Shown here one piece after another: positions 11,091 to 20,710 of a DNA stretch of 64,000 nucleotides; position 1 is the stretch's first letter, and every line of letters begins with the position of its first letter. Where the stretch lies: contig JAALGZ010000009.1 of NCBI GenBank assembly GCA_015227615.1, positions 992,001 through 1,056,000 on the forward strand, written 5' to 3'. This DNA comes from Labyrinthula sp. Ha. Taxonomy: Eukaryota > Sar > Bigyra > Labyrinthulida > Labyrinthulaceae. The position numbers and the translations under genes were made by a program. The notes under the pieces were generated by a model, which had not been told where the DNA came from, did no database searches, and was given only the letters and a program-made list of their open reading frames with translations.

Positions 11091-13186
11091 TACTCATCCG
11101 TCAGAAAAATGGCTTGTGAGAAGTCCAGAGGCGAAACCACGTTTTCTCCCTTCCCCTTCCTTCTTTTGATCCTCTTCCTTGGTGACTCAAACATGATCCC
11201 ACTTCCTTCAGAAACTTCATCCAAATCCCCGAAGTCTCCATCTGGGTTCTCCCTGAGCGCAGCGGTCATCTTCAAGACTGCTACGTAGCTCTTCTTCCAG
11301 CCCTCGTTGCTGCTTTTCGCCTCTTCACAGAGCACTTTGCATGCAGTGAGGAGCTTGGAATATTTAGCTTCCGGCTTTCTTGGGTTGTAAGCTGCGTTCA
11401 CAGGTGGAACTATCACCTTGAACTCAATACACCCACGTGGGTCATCGACTTCTCGCCCCATCTCCCTTAATGCTTGCTTGAACAGAGGATGCTCCTGGTA
11501 CCTCCACCTCGCTGGAAGATGATCTATGTCCATGTATTTGATCCTTTTACGATCACAATACCGGGCATAGTGACGACATGGATAACGTTGATTTGTCCAG
11601 GTTTTACAAGTACATGACTGAAGTTTTACCCCTTCCCTTTCAACAACCTGCATCACATGCTTCATCTTTATTCTCATGTTTGAATCACTGACAATGAACT
11701 TTCTTGAACTCAACTCTTCAACAATCCAGCACGCTCCCATCAACTTCAACTCTTTTGTGAACATTTCATCAGCTTCCTTTGGAAAATCTTTATCCTTCCT
11801 AATCAAATCCTTAATTTTTTTCAAAGTTCTCTCCATGTACTTATCCACATTATTCTCGTGGTGGGTTACAACTTCATCAAGTGTTCATGTTTTAAGAGAA
11901 CTTTTTAAAGAACCATTCCCTTTGATGGCCGAGTGTAATGATTCAACCCTCTGAGTAGCGCTGTGAGAGAACGTTAGAAGTTTTCTCGTCATTTCCCAAC
12001 ACACTTTGTTTTTTTTTCCTTAATTTTTTTTAGGGCAACTTGCTGTGGTTCTTCAGGATATTCAACCAACATGTTTTCAATAAGCTGATCAAGTTTTTTT
12101 TCTTCTGAAAAGATTCCAGTGAGAACATCGCCCAAGCTGCTTGTAAATTTTATTTTTTTCATCCCTTTTAGGCCAGATGTTGCTGAGTTAAAGGTCGCAA
12201 GAAAATGTTTCCTGCAAAGAACATGAGACGCCCCCAGTTCCTCAACAGCTGCTTCCAGTGCTTTACTCCCATCGGTCATGATGATTAACGCATCCTGAAG
12301 ACCCACAAGTTTCAGCCCTTTCACCACATCTTTACTGGACTCGCTCTCCATCATTGAGCACCCGAAATTTATGGTATTACGGAAGCAATCGATCCCGCAA
12401 GGGAACATTGCCACCAATCGATATCTGCTCATTCCATGGGTAGTATCCACTTGGATACTATCCCCGTATACTTTTTTTAATTTATTTTGTAGGTCTTCTT
12501 GAAAGCTTAGTCCATTTAGAATAGCTTTGCCTTCCTTGGGGTAATCCCAAGTCAGATCAAATCTTCCTCCACGTTCTAAGCATCTTTTTCCCACACGTAA
12601 TTAATTTTTTAATATTATTATCTTCGCTAGCGTCAACACCTTCTTCAGCTTTTCTCAAAATTCGTTTTACTAGTGCTTTGTCAAACAATGTGCCTGGAAA
12701 ATTGCGATGTAGAGCGACATCTGCCGCTGCAATTCCACTGTCGGCAACTCCTAAGTGTTTAATCATTTTTAATTCTTCACTTGTAAGCTGTTGTGCATAT
12801 TTTTTAATCTTTCCTAGCGCTTTTACCTCATGATTGCAGTGATTTTCGTTAATTACGACGAAAATGTACTTAGAAGTTTCAAGATTAAGCTTAATGTTAA
12901 CTTCAAACGAGCAATTTTTGTCTGAACTACACTTAATTTTACATCTCTTAAGTCTTTTGCAGTTCCAACCCCACTTAGCAAAGCTAATTGCCTCGTCAAA
13001 GTAGTGAGAAGCATGAATTTTCCACTTGAACCGACCACTGGCAAGTCTACTGATCACTTCCAGCATTTCTTCTGAAGTAGAATACGTTGCTGCAGTCCAT
13101 TTTCCTAGTATTTCTGATTGACTTTGTTGTTCAGGGTCTAGAACCTCTGGTTGGAGGCTCGTCCCTTTGGTTTCGTCTTTTTGCAT
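11090..13186 (-). pseudogene. MULE transposase, broken
   Basis: Three minus-strand frames together cover a MULE transposase. The N-terminal part (12557 to about 13186) has a FAR1/WRKY-GCM1-like zinc module with Cys and His residues (CKRLKRCKIKC, CSFEV, HCNHE). The core (11989-12594) carries the DDE catalytic region, with an acidic residue in QVDTTHG and another in IIMTDGS followed by an HVLCRKHF block. The C-terminal part (11090-11848) carries a SWIM zinc finger, C-x-C-x(n)-C-x-H (SCTCKTW..YPCRHYARYC). The frame is broken at the 12557-12594 junction, again near 11989, and by one in-frame TGA near 11887, where the protein reads SLKT-stop-TLDE. The 5' frame opens on TTG; the first ATG is near 13186. 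Not an active copy. Confidence 0.88.
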
Positions 13187-13304
13187 AGTTCTTGTTCGTA
13201 ATTTTGTTTTCAAATTTGCCCAAAATATTTGTGTCTGCCCTCTTTAAATTTTCTCTAAGTATGGGAAATCGCGATTCTGCGCATCGATTATTCAGACGAA
13301 GTAT

Positions 13305-13378
13305 GATGAAAAAAATTTTGGGAAATCGATCTGACCAATGAGATCGCGAGGAGAATTTGACTCCGGAGTCATAAAACC
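13305..13378. repeat. MULE right terminal inverted repeat
   Basis: Imperfect partner of 10470-10545, with the TGACTCCGGAGTCA palindrome at 13358-13371. Confidence 0.8.
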
Positions 13379-13860
13379 CGAGCCCATGAAAAAAACATAC
13401 CCATCCATATGCTTATTGGAAACTCTAAACTCTCTCCCGATGTACACATGCTGCCACTGTTATTTCTCCATCTTTACTATAGTCAACACGAAACAAATCC
13501 GCCGAATCTAATAGTGAGTGAACTCTCATGATACTATATTTTCAAATTTATTTATATATTATTTTTATCGTGATCTCTCCTGAATATCGTATAATTCTCA
13601 TTAACCGAAATATGTCGTATTTTTATTGGCCCACCTCGGTTTCCTTCAAAGTCTGATTCCGTCATGACGAGCATGCTTTTTACTATACGGTAAAAGTATC
13701 GTCAACCAAACCTAAATCTCCGAGTTTAGCCGTTGAAAAGAATCCAATTCGTTAATGCCAAAAGAAGAAAAGAAGAAATACCAACATAAACAAGAATCTT
13801 CAGTAATATTAGAAAGACAATATTACTACACTAAGTCAACAAAGTTATTTTAAGTTAAAT
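13379..13860 (+). other. 5' flank of the megasynthase gene
   Basis: About 480 bp of AT-rich DNA between the MULE end and the ATG of the megasynthase, so any promoter must lie here or inside the transposon. No clear core promoter motif can be named. Confidence 0.4.
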
Positions 13861-16800
13861 ATGAGTATAACTGCAGTAACTGTGAATGTGTCAAGCACAT
13901 TTACCACTGATCCTTTGGAACCGGTTTTGGGATTCTGGGAGAAGTTTTTCAAGGAATATTTGGTGATGAATTTTAACTTAACTGAGTTTAACTCAGTGTT
14001 TCAGGAATTGCTTAATCCAGGCTCAAGTTTCAATAGCGCAAGTTCTGGTATAAATATCCTTCTGCTGCGTAAATCAGATATCCGAGAACAAAGAAACCAA
14101 TTCCTAGAGGCCTTAGCGTCGTACGAAAACTCTGGCACAAATAAGCTTATAATCATTGAAACAAGGCCAACCACGGAGCCAGTAGAGAAGGAAGGAATCT
14201 CTTTGTTTGATTCCGTAGATAAGTTAAGGAAAATTGCGTTTATTGGATGGGAGGTACATGAAGAGTGGCTGGGTTTTGAAGTGGACAAATGCCATGACAA
14301 AGTAAGTGAAAAATTGGCATCTATACCTTATACACAAGATTACTACATTAAACTTGGAACTCTAATTGTTCGTAAAGTTGTTGTAGAGCAATTGGCCTCC
14401 GAATTGAAAGCATTTGTAACTGACTGTGATCACACTCTGTGGAAGGGTATCTGTGCCGAAATAGAAATTCCTCAGGAACTTGAGTTTCCAAAAAAATCAG
14501 GCTTTGAGTTTTTACAAAATAAGTTGGTACTACAGCAAGAGATTGGAAGGTTGATATGTCTGAACTCTGCAAACGACGAAGAAGATGTTAGAAATGTTCT
14601 AGAAGATAGAGCCGACATGCCACTTCGAGTGGAGCACGTCACTGCCTTAAAAGTAAATTGGAACCCAAAGTTGGATAACCTTCGTCAACTTAGTGAAGAG
14701 CTCAAACTAAGTTTGGATAGTTTCATCTTCTTTGATGATGATCATGTAAATATTCAAAGTACGAGGGAAGCTTTGCCTGAAGTGCTGAGCAAGCAGATTA
14801 ATCCCAGTGATTGTGTTAATAAGAAAGAGTTGGCAAACTTTTGGCCATTAGACAAGTTGTTGTTTACGAGCAAAGAAGATAAGAACAGAACAAAGCTATA
14901 CAAAGAAAATCAAATGCGAAACTCAAGTGAGCAACAAGCTTTGAAACAAAATATGTCGTACACAGATTTTCTCAAGGGTCTTCAGATGAAGGTAGAAGGA
15001 GCTCAACTTGAAATTCAAAATGAGGAGGCTATAAGAAGAGTTGCACAAATGACACAAAGAACAAACAGATTTAACGCAACTACTATCAGAATGACGGAGA
15101 GTCAAGTTAAAAAGTACCTTTCAAATGAGATTGGAGATATATGGTTTTTTGATGTTGCAGATAAGTTTGGGGCATATGGAATAGCGGGTGTTTTGTTTGT
15201 TAAAGCTCATGCAACAGAGGTTATTGTTGAAAACCTTTTAATGAGCTGTCGAGTATTAAACAGGGGCGTTGAGTATGAGATGCTGCAATCTCTAGCTCTT
15301 CATTATCCGTCTTGTAGCACAATTAGAGTCGAGTATTTGCAGAGCAATAAAAACAAACCTGTTTTTGGTGCTCTCTTGAACATCGCCAAACTGCACCACG
15401 TGGAACCTGTCAGCCAAGAGAATGCTTCTAACTCTTTCTGGTATCCAACTTCTTCATTAAGAAAGTTTGGTAGCCTTGATTATGTAAAATCTTGTCAAGA
15501 GGAAGTAAGCAAACCTCAGGAAGCTCTTAATCATAAGGTAAGTTTCAAGAAGAGTTCTTATGAAGTAAGAAATAGGCTCTTGTTGCGAGTTAGCGAGCAA
15601 CTTAATTCATTGGATGCAGTGAAGCAGGCTTTGTTAGAGGTTTGCAGTTTAGCAAGAGCGCCCACATCTTCGACCTCTGTTTTATCACGTGTCCAAGGAT
15701 ATGCTGAGGAAGTTTTGAATCTGCCACTTGCTGATAAACTCCATAAACCGTTGATGGAGTTGGGATTGAACTCCGTTCTTGCTGTTCGTTTCACAGCGGA
15801 AATAATAAGAGCATTCCCGCAGATAGAAGATCAGATTTCTACTACACTCATCTTTGAGCAGCCCACTCTTAGAGCTATATCGGCGCATCTGGAGCAGTTA
15901 ATGCAACATGGCGGCACAGCATCTGAGGGCAAGGCTTACAGAAAAGAAGAAGCAAAGAGTGAAGTTTCAGTGGTATCAATGGCCTGCAGATTTCCAGGTG
16001 GTATAAAATCGCCGGACGAGTTTTGGCGATTCATGGTGGAGAAGAAAAGCGCGAAAGATGTTATATCCCCAGAAAGATGGGATGTCCATGCGGCTTATCC
16101 AAAAGACTGCGATACCGAAGTTTTGTATAACCACAACCTCCACGATGTATCTCTATTCGATGCCCAAAAGTTCGGCATTAACAAGGTTGAAGCAAAAGCC
16201 ATGGATCCTCAGCAACGTCTAGCGCTCACTGTTGCTTATGAAGCTCTTCTTCGATCTGGTATTGATTTCACACCTGGAACTAAACTAGGAAGTATGAGTG
16301 AGTTTGAGGGACAAAACATTGGCATCTTTCTAGCTGTATGTAATACTGACTGGGCATATCTTCGGGCAGAAAATCCTGAAAACTATTCATCATATTCCTT
16401 TTCAGGAAGAATTCTTAGTATCGGTTCGGGAAGAATCTCAAATATCCTCGGGTTAACGGGTCCGGCTCTTAACATTGACACCGCTTGCTCCTCAAGTTTA
16501 GTAGCCTTGAATTATGCTATAGATTCTATGGCTAAAGGTGAATGTAAAGCAGCTGTTGTGATTGGTGTGAATCTTAACCTTCATCCTGAAACTTTCATTC
16601 AGCTTAGTAGAGCACGCCAACTCAGTCCTACTGGTGAGTGCCGAACCTTTGATGTCAGCGCAAATGGGTTTGCCAGGGGTGAAGGATGTGGAGCTATTGT
16701 TCTAAGAAACACAAATGCTATTAGTAAGACAGCTACCCGAAGTTTATGCAGAGTGAGGGAGGTATTCCTTAATCAGGATGGGAGAGCAGCATCACTTTCG

Positions 16801-19800
16801 GCTCCAAATGGAAGAGCCCAAAGTAACTGTCTGTCCCAAGGGCTGGCTCGGGCGAGCGTGAACCCAAGGGATGTTGCTTTTATGGAGACGCACGGTTCAG
16901 GAACTCGTTTAGGCGATGCTATCGAATTCAACTCCATAAAAAGTGTGTTTAGTTGTCAGTACGAAGATATGCCCCGAACTGACCCTCTGGTGTTGGGGGC
17001 TGTTAAGACCAATATTGGTCATCTAGAATCAGCAGCAGGTATGGCTGGCATAATAAAGACTGTTATGGTACTGCTTAAGCGGGAGGCACCACCTAATTTG
17101 TATCTCACAAAACTGAGTCCAGACATCAAGACCCAAGGTTTCAACGTGGTATTTCCTAGCGAAGTTGTTGATATTCCTCGGGAAAGGATTGTCTTTGGTG
17201 GAGTATCATCTTTTGGTATGAGTGGAACAAATGGATTTGCTCTCTTTGAAGCTGAAAATTATTCAGAGTTTGAACTTGATTCACTTCATGGTTTAAGCTA
17301 TGTGTCACCACCAGAAAATCCCCAAAATTTTAAATGGGAGAAAGCAAAACCTCTTAGATCAAGATCTTCCAAAGCAACCATAATAGAGGCAAAATGTGCA
17401 AAAAGAGTCAAAGCTTCTAAAGTTATCAAATCTGCAGGGCATATTCTTCAAGCTGTCCTTGACGCTGTTCAACGAGTTACGTATTCTGTTGGAGCGCTTG
17501 GGGAATCGTCTGATTTGACGCAAATGGGTGTAGATTCATTAGCAGGAGTTGAATTAGCAAATATTATTTTCAGCAAGTTCCCACATGCGAAAGTAGCCAG
17601 TGAAAGGGGAAACTTCCCTAAACCTGCACAACTTATTTATGAATGCACAACACCAGCAAAAATTGCTGAAGCCATTGCTCGTATAGAGCAGTCCGCAGAT
17701 GTTGGCATTAATATATCTAGAGGAAAGGTTGCCGAGAAGGTAATGGCCTCGTTAGGGGAAGTAGTTGCCTTGCCTCATGGTTGTGACATTAATATTTCTT
17801 TCATTGATTTGGGACTGGATTCCCTTGCGGGAATTGAGTTTTGCAACGTGCTTGTTAGGGCTTTCCCTGGCACGAACTTTCCTCAACCAGGGTCCTTAAT
17901 CTATGATTTTACTACACCTGCTAAGCTTATTGACTATATCCAAAAAAGTACGAAAGTCTCATCAGGATCTGATATTGCCAGTAAGATCTTAGCTTGCTTA
18001 AAAGAAGTTATCCCAGCGACCGACATTGATGTTTCGAAATCTTTCGCAGAGATGGGTCTGGACTCCTTAGCTGGCATTGAGTTTTCAAATCTTATTAGCA
18101 AGTCATTTAAACTGGGCAGTGGTTTCCCAACACCGGCCACACTTATCTACGAACTCCCTACTATAGAGAAAGTTATCGGAGCCCTGAATGGTAATGAATC
18201 AAACCAAGTTGTACTAATGTTTACTGGTCAAGGCTCGCAGTTTTTTGACATGGGAAAAGCTTTGTATATGAGTTGCTCCAAATTTCGATTTATGTTGAAT
18301 GATATAAATTCAATCTATAATAGAATAACAGGGAAATGTTTCATCGATGTATTGTTTAATTTGAAATCTCTAGAAAGTCATTTAAGTGACAAAGGATTAA
18401 TTGACTTGACCCAGAATGCCCAAATATGTATCTTTGCTGTGGAATACACTTTGTTTAATTTTTTTGTTGACCGCAGTGGTGATCCTCAATGGCTTAGGAA
18501 TAATGTAGGGGCTATAGTTGGCCATTCCATTGGCGAGTATACAGCGGCCGCTGTATCTGGAATGATTTCCTTGGAGGATGCTGTACGAATCGTCGCAGCG
18601 CGTGGTGAAGCTATGGGAAATTGTGAAAGGAATATCGGGAAAATGGTTGCATTGAAAATGAGCCATGACTCGTTGTTAGCGGCTATTCAGAATTTACTTG
18701 GGAAAACTGAGTTGGAGCAGGTCTCGATTGCCGCGAGCAATGGACCTGAAAGTGTAGTTTTATCGGGTAAAGGAGAAGTTATTGACTTTGTCCTCGAAAG
18801 TTTGAAAGAGGTCCCTAGTAGAGAGCTAAAAGTTTCCCATGCTTTTCACTCGAATTTAATGCAGCCTGCAGCCACAGAACTCAGGAAAATTATATCTTCA
18901 ATTACCTTCAGAGAACCTATTGTGCCTATTGTTTCAAATGTTACTGCCCAGTATTTAGTTGCGTCAGATACGAATCATTGGGAGAAGCAGCTTCTTTCCT
19001 GTGTAAAGTTTTACGAGTCCATAGAATTTGTACTGGCAAAGGGCTTCAGTAGGTTCTTAGAAGTTGGTCCACAACAGGTGTTGACTAAACTTGTGAGTAA
19101 GATTGACAAGGACGTTGAGATATATGCTCTTTCAGCGAAGAATCTGGCAACTGTAGTAGATGTTGATGAAGTGCTGACTAGTGTGTCTTCTTCTGGTAAG
19201 GCAACACAACTAGAATCACTCAAACCGCCTCAAGAAATAAATCAAGGTAGGTTTTCAAGCCCAACTAGGGCAGTCTCTGTAAAACCTTTTAAGAGCGAAT
19301 CTAGTATTTCTACCAAAACGACATCAAGCAGTATCTCGAAACCTGTGGTAGCAGGTACAAAAATTTCGATAAACCGAGATGAAGAACTTCCTGGATTGCA
19401 ACGACCAAGTGAGAAGCTAGATAAATTGGCCTCTCAGCTGTTCGACCCCTCCACTCTAATGGAGCGCTTAGAAAATAGATTACTGGACAGATTAGTAGAA
19501 AGGTGGGGGACTAGTTCCCCTCGCTTTCCACATGCTGGTGGGAACAATATACACGCAAACTTTGGGTTAGACACTGCAACGTCTGTTGCAGCTAGTGAGT
19601 CTTCCTTTCACACAGGTTCCTTGAAAGGATCAAGGAATTTGGTGTATCTAATTGATGGTGGAAATAGAACGTCAAAGCAAGATCTATTGAAGTTTATGCA
19701 GCAGAGCTCAAGCTTGCTGGAGGAAAAGCTAGAAACACATGGTGCAATACTATTCCGGAACTGTAACCTTTCCAATGAATATGATTTTCGCGATGTTTTT

Positions 19801-20586
19801 GGTTTCTTTGAAAGAAATGGGGCCAAGATGAGAGACTATCTTGATGGGATCTCGCCTAGAACTTCTATCATTCCTGGAATATATACTTCTACAGAATACG
19901 CTGCTGAGTATGATATGGCTCTTCACAACGAGATGTCCTACAACCCCCATCCACCTTCCAAGATTGCCTTCTTCTGCCAGGTACCACCAGTACCTGGTAC
20001 AGGAAGAACTCCATTAGCAAGCAGCGGGGAAATTCTTAAGAGGTTACCACAGAATCTTGTAAGGAAGTATAAGGAACTAGGCTTGCAATACATTGTCAAC
20101 TCACCAAGTGAAGGAAAAGGGCCTGGAGTATCATGGCAAAAGATGTATGATACTCAAGAAAAGAGTGTAGTTGAATCTATTTGTAACAAGCTTGGGATTA
20201 AGACTAGATGGAATGGCGATGGTTCACTCACGACGTTTAGATTTGCAACCGCTACGAAGGAAACGAAAATGGGTGAAATTTGGTTCAATCATTCTCATTT
20301 ATTTCATCCATCTGATTTGCCTCCTAGAACCCAACAGGCTTTAGAACAGATGCATGGGGATACAATTGATAGGTATCCTAAATACTGTTTATATGGAAAT
20401 GGTGAACTAATTGACGAAAAAGATTTAGGAACGGTAAGAGCCGCACAAAAGGATTCTTCAATCTCCTTTGATTGGGAGCAAGGAGATTTGATTGTAATCA
20501 ACAACTTTGCCCTTTGTCATGGGAGATACAAGTACGATAGAGCAGCTCAACCAAAAAGAAGGATACTAGCTTCTATGATTTTCTAA
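13861..20586 (+). CDS. Type I polyketide synthase: FkbH-ACP-KS-ACP-ACP-ACP-AT-TauD
   Basis: A single intronless 2,241-residue ORF. Domains in order: FkbH-like glyceryl transferase (HAD motif TDCDHTLWKG at D188/D190, second acidic block FFDDD near 292, C-terminal GNAT-like part with SCRVLNRGVEYEML near 460); ACP1 (GLNS, S638); ketosynthase from about 701 with the full triad C876 (DTACSSS), H1011 (THGSG) and H1054 (NIGH); three tandem ACPs (S1226, S1321, S1402, each in an M/LGxDSLAG context); acyltransferase (GHSIGEY, S1556) with HAFH at 1660-1663, typical of malonyl specificity; a Ser-rich linker; and a TauD/TfdA-type Fe(II)/2-oxoglutarate oxygenase (H2022-N-E2024, distal H2220). FkbH enzymes are known to load glyceryl from 1,3-bisphosphoglycerate onto an ACP. 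I infer a glyceryl starter, malonyl extension and hydroxylation of a carrier-bound chain. No KR, DH, ER, MT or thioesterase is visible, so reduction and release must be absent or act in trans. The multi-domain style is bacterial and suggests transfer, but the codon use looks local. Confidence 0.95.
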   Translation: MSITAVTVNVSSTFTTDPLEPVLGFWEKFFKEYLVMNFNLTEFNSVFQELLNPGSSFNSASSGINILLLRKSDIREQRNQFLEALASYENSGTNKLIIIETRPTTEPVEKEGISLFDSVDKLRKIAFIGWEVHEEWLGFEVDKCHDKVSEKLASIPYTQDYYIKLGTLIVRKVVVEQLASELKAFVTDCDHTLWKGICAEIEIPQELEFPKKSGFEFLQNKLVLQQEIGRLICLNSANDEEDVRNVLEDRADMPLRVEHVTALKVNWNPKLDNLRQLSEELKLSLDSFIFFDDDHVNIQSTREALPEVLSKQINPSDCVNKKELANFWPLDKLLFTSKEDKNRTKLYKENQMRNSSEQQALKQNMSYTDFLKGLQMKVEGAQLEIQNEEAIRRVAQMTQRTNRFNATTIRMTESQVKKYLSNEIGDIWFFDVADKFGAYGIAGVLFVKAHATEVIVENLLMSCRVLNRGVEYEMLQSLALHYPSCSTIRVEYLQSNKNKPVFGALLNIAKLHHVEPVSQENASNSFWYPTSSLRKFGSLDYVKSCQEEVSKPQEALNHKVSFKKSSYEVRNRLLLRVSEQLNSLDAVKQALLEVCSLARAPTSSTSVLSRVQGYAEEVLNLPLADKLHKPLMELGLNSVLAVRFTAEIIRAFPQIEDQISTTLIFEQPTLRAISAHLEQLMQHGGTASEGKAYRKEEAKSEVSVVSMACRFPGGIKSPDEFWRFMVEKKSAKDVISPERWDVHAAYPKDCDTEVLYNHNLHDVSLFDAQKFGINKVEAKAMDPQQRLALTVAYEALLRSGIDFTPGTKLGSMSEFEGQNIGIFLAVCNTDWAYLRAENPENYSSYSFSGRILSIGSGRISNILGLTGPALNIDTACSSSLVALNYAIDSMAKGECKAAVVIGVNLNLHPETFIQLSRARQLSPTGECRTFDVSANGFARGEGCGAIVLRNTNAISKTATRSLCRVREVFLNQDGRAASLSAPNGRAQSNCLSQGLARASVNPRDVAFMETHGSGTRLGDAIEFNSIKSVFSCQYEDMPRTDPLVLGAVKTNIGHLESAAGMAGIIKTVMVLLKREAPPNLYLTKLSPDIKTQGFNVVFPSEVVDIPRERIVFGGVSSFGMSGTNGFALFEAENYSEFELDSLHGLSYVSPPENPQNFKWEKAKPLRSRSSKATIIEAKCAKRVKASKVIKSAGHILQAVLDAVQRVTYSVGALGESSDLTQMGVDSLAGVELANIIFSKFPHAKVASERGNFPKPAQLIYECTTPAKIAEAIARIEQSADVGINISRGKVAEKVMASLGEVVALPHGCDINISFIDLGLDSLAGIEFCNVLVRAFPGTNFPQPGSLIYDFTTPAKLIDYIQKSTKVSSGSDIASKILACLKEVIPATDIDVSKSFAEMGLDSLAGIEFSNLISKSFKLGSGFPTPATLIYELPTIEKVIGALNGNESNQVVLMFTGQGSQFFDMGKALYMSCSKFRFMLNDINSIYNRITGKCFIDVLFNLKSLESHLSDKGLIDLTQNAQICIFAVEYTLFNFFVDRSGDPQWLRNNVGAIVGHSIGEYTAAAVSGMISLEDAVRIVAARGEAMGNCERNIGKMVALKMSHDSLLAAIQNLLGKTELEQVSIAASNGPESVVLSGKGEVIDFVLESLKEVPSRELKVSHAFHSNLMQPAATELRKIISSITFREPIVPIVSNVTAQYLVASDTNHWEKQLLSCVKFYESIEFVLAKGFSRFLEVGPQQVLTKLVSKIDKDVEIYALSAKNLATVVDVDEVLTSVSSSGKATQLESLKPPQEINQGRFSSPTRAVSVKPFKSESSISTKTTSSSISKPVVAGTKISINRDEELPGLQRPSEKLDKLASQLFDPSTLMERLENRLLDRLVERWGTSSPRFPHAGGNNIHANFGLDTATSVAASESSFHTGSLKGSRNLVYLIDGGNRTSKQDLLKFMQQSSSLLEEKLETHGAILFRNCNLSNEYDFRDVFGFFERNGAKMRDYLDGISPRTSIIPGIYTSTEYAAEYDMALHNEMSYNPHPPSKIAFFCQVPPVPGTGRTPLASSGEILKRLPQNLVRKYKELGLQYIVNSPSEGKGPGVSWQKMYDTQEKSVVESICNKLGIKTRWNGDGSLTTFRFATATKETKMGEIWFNHSHLFHPSDLPPRTQQALEQMHGDTIDRYPKYCLYGNGELIDEKDLGTVRAAQKDSSISFDWEQGDLIVINNFALCHGRYKYDRAAQPKRRILASMIF

Positions 20587-20710
20587 AGGTCGGAAAGTAG
20601 AGTTTATACATAAGAATATTGATATTTTAGTTCTTAACTCCAATATTCAGCCAACTGGTTAAATCCTCCTGTGCCCCGGATTTACTATTGTACTTCAAGC
20701 ACTGGTCACC

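Larger units (their letters stand above)
10470..13378 (-). mobile_element. Mutator-like (MULE) DNA transposon, decayed
   Basis: About 2.9 kb bounded by imperfect inverted repeats. Reading inward, the left end GGTTTTTTGACTCCGGAGTC matches the reverse complement of the right end (GGGTTTTATGACTCCGGAGTC). The similarity continues through CATTGG and CCCAAAAT blocks for about 70 bp. Each end contains the 14-bp palindrome TGACTCCGGAGTCA (10477-10490 and 13358-13371). Inside is a MULE-type transposase on the minus strand. I could not find a convincing 9-11 bp target duplication, so the exact ends are uncertain by a few bases. Confidence 0.85.
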
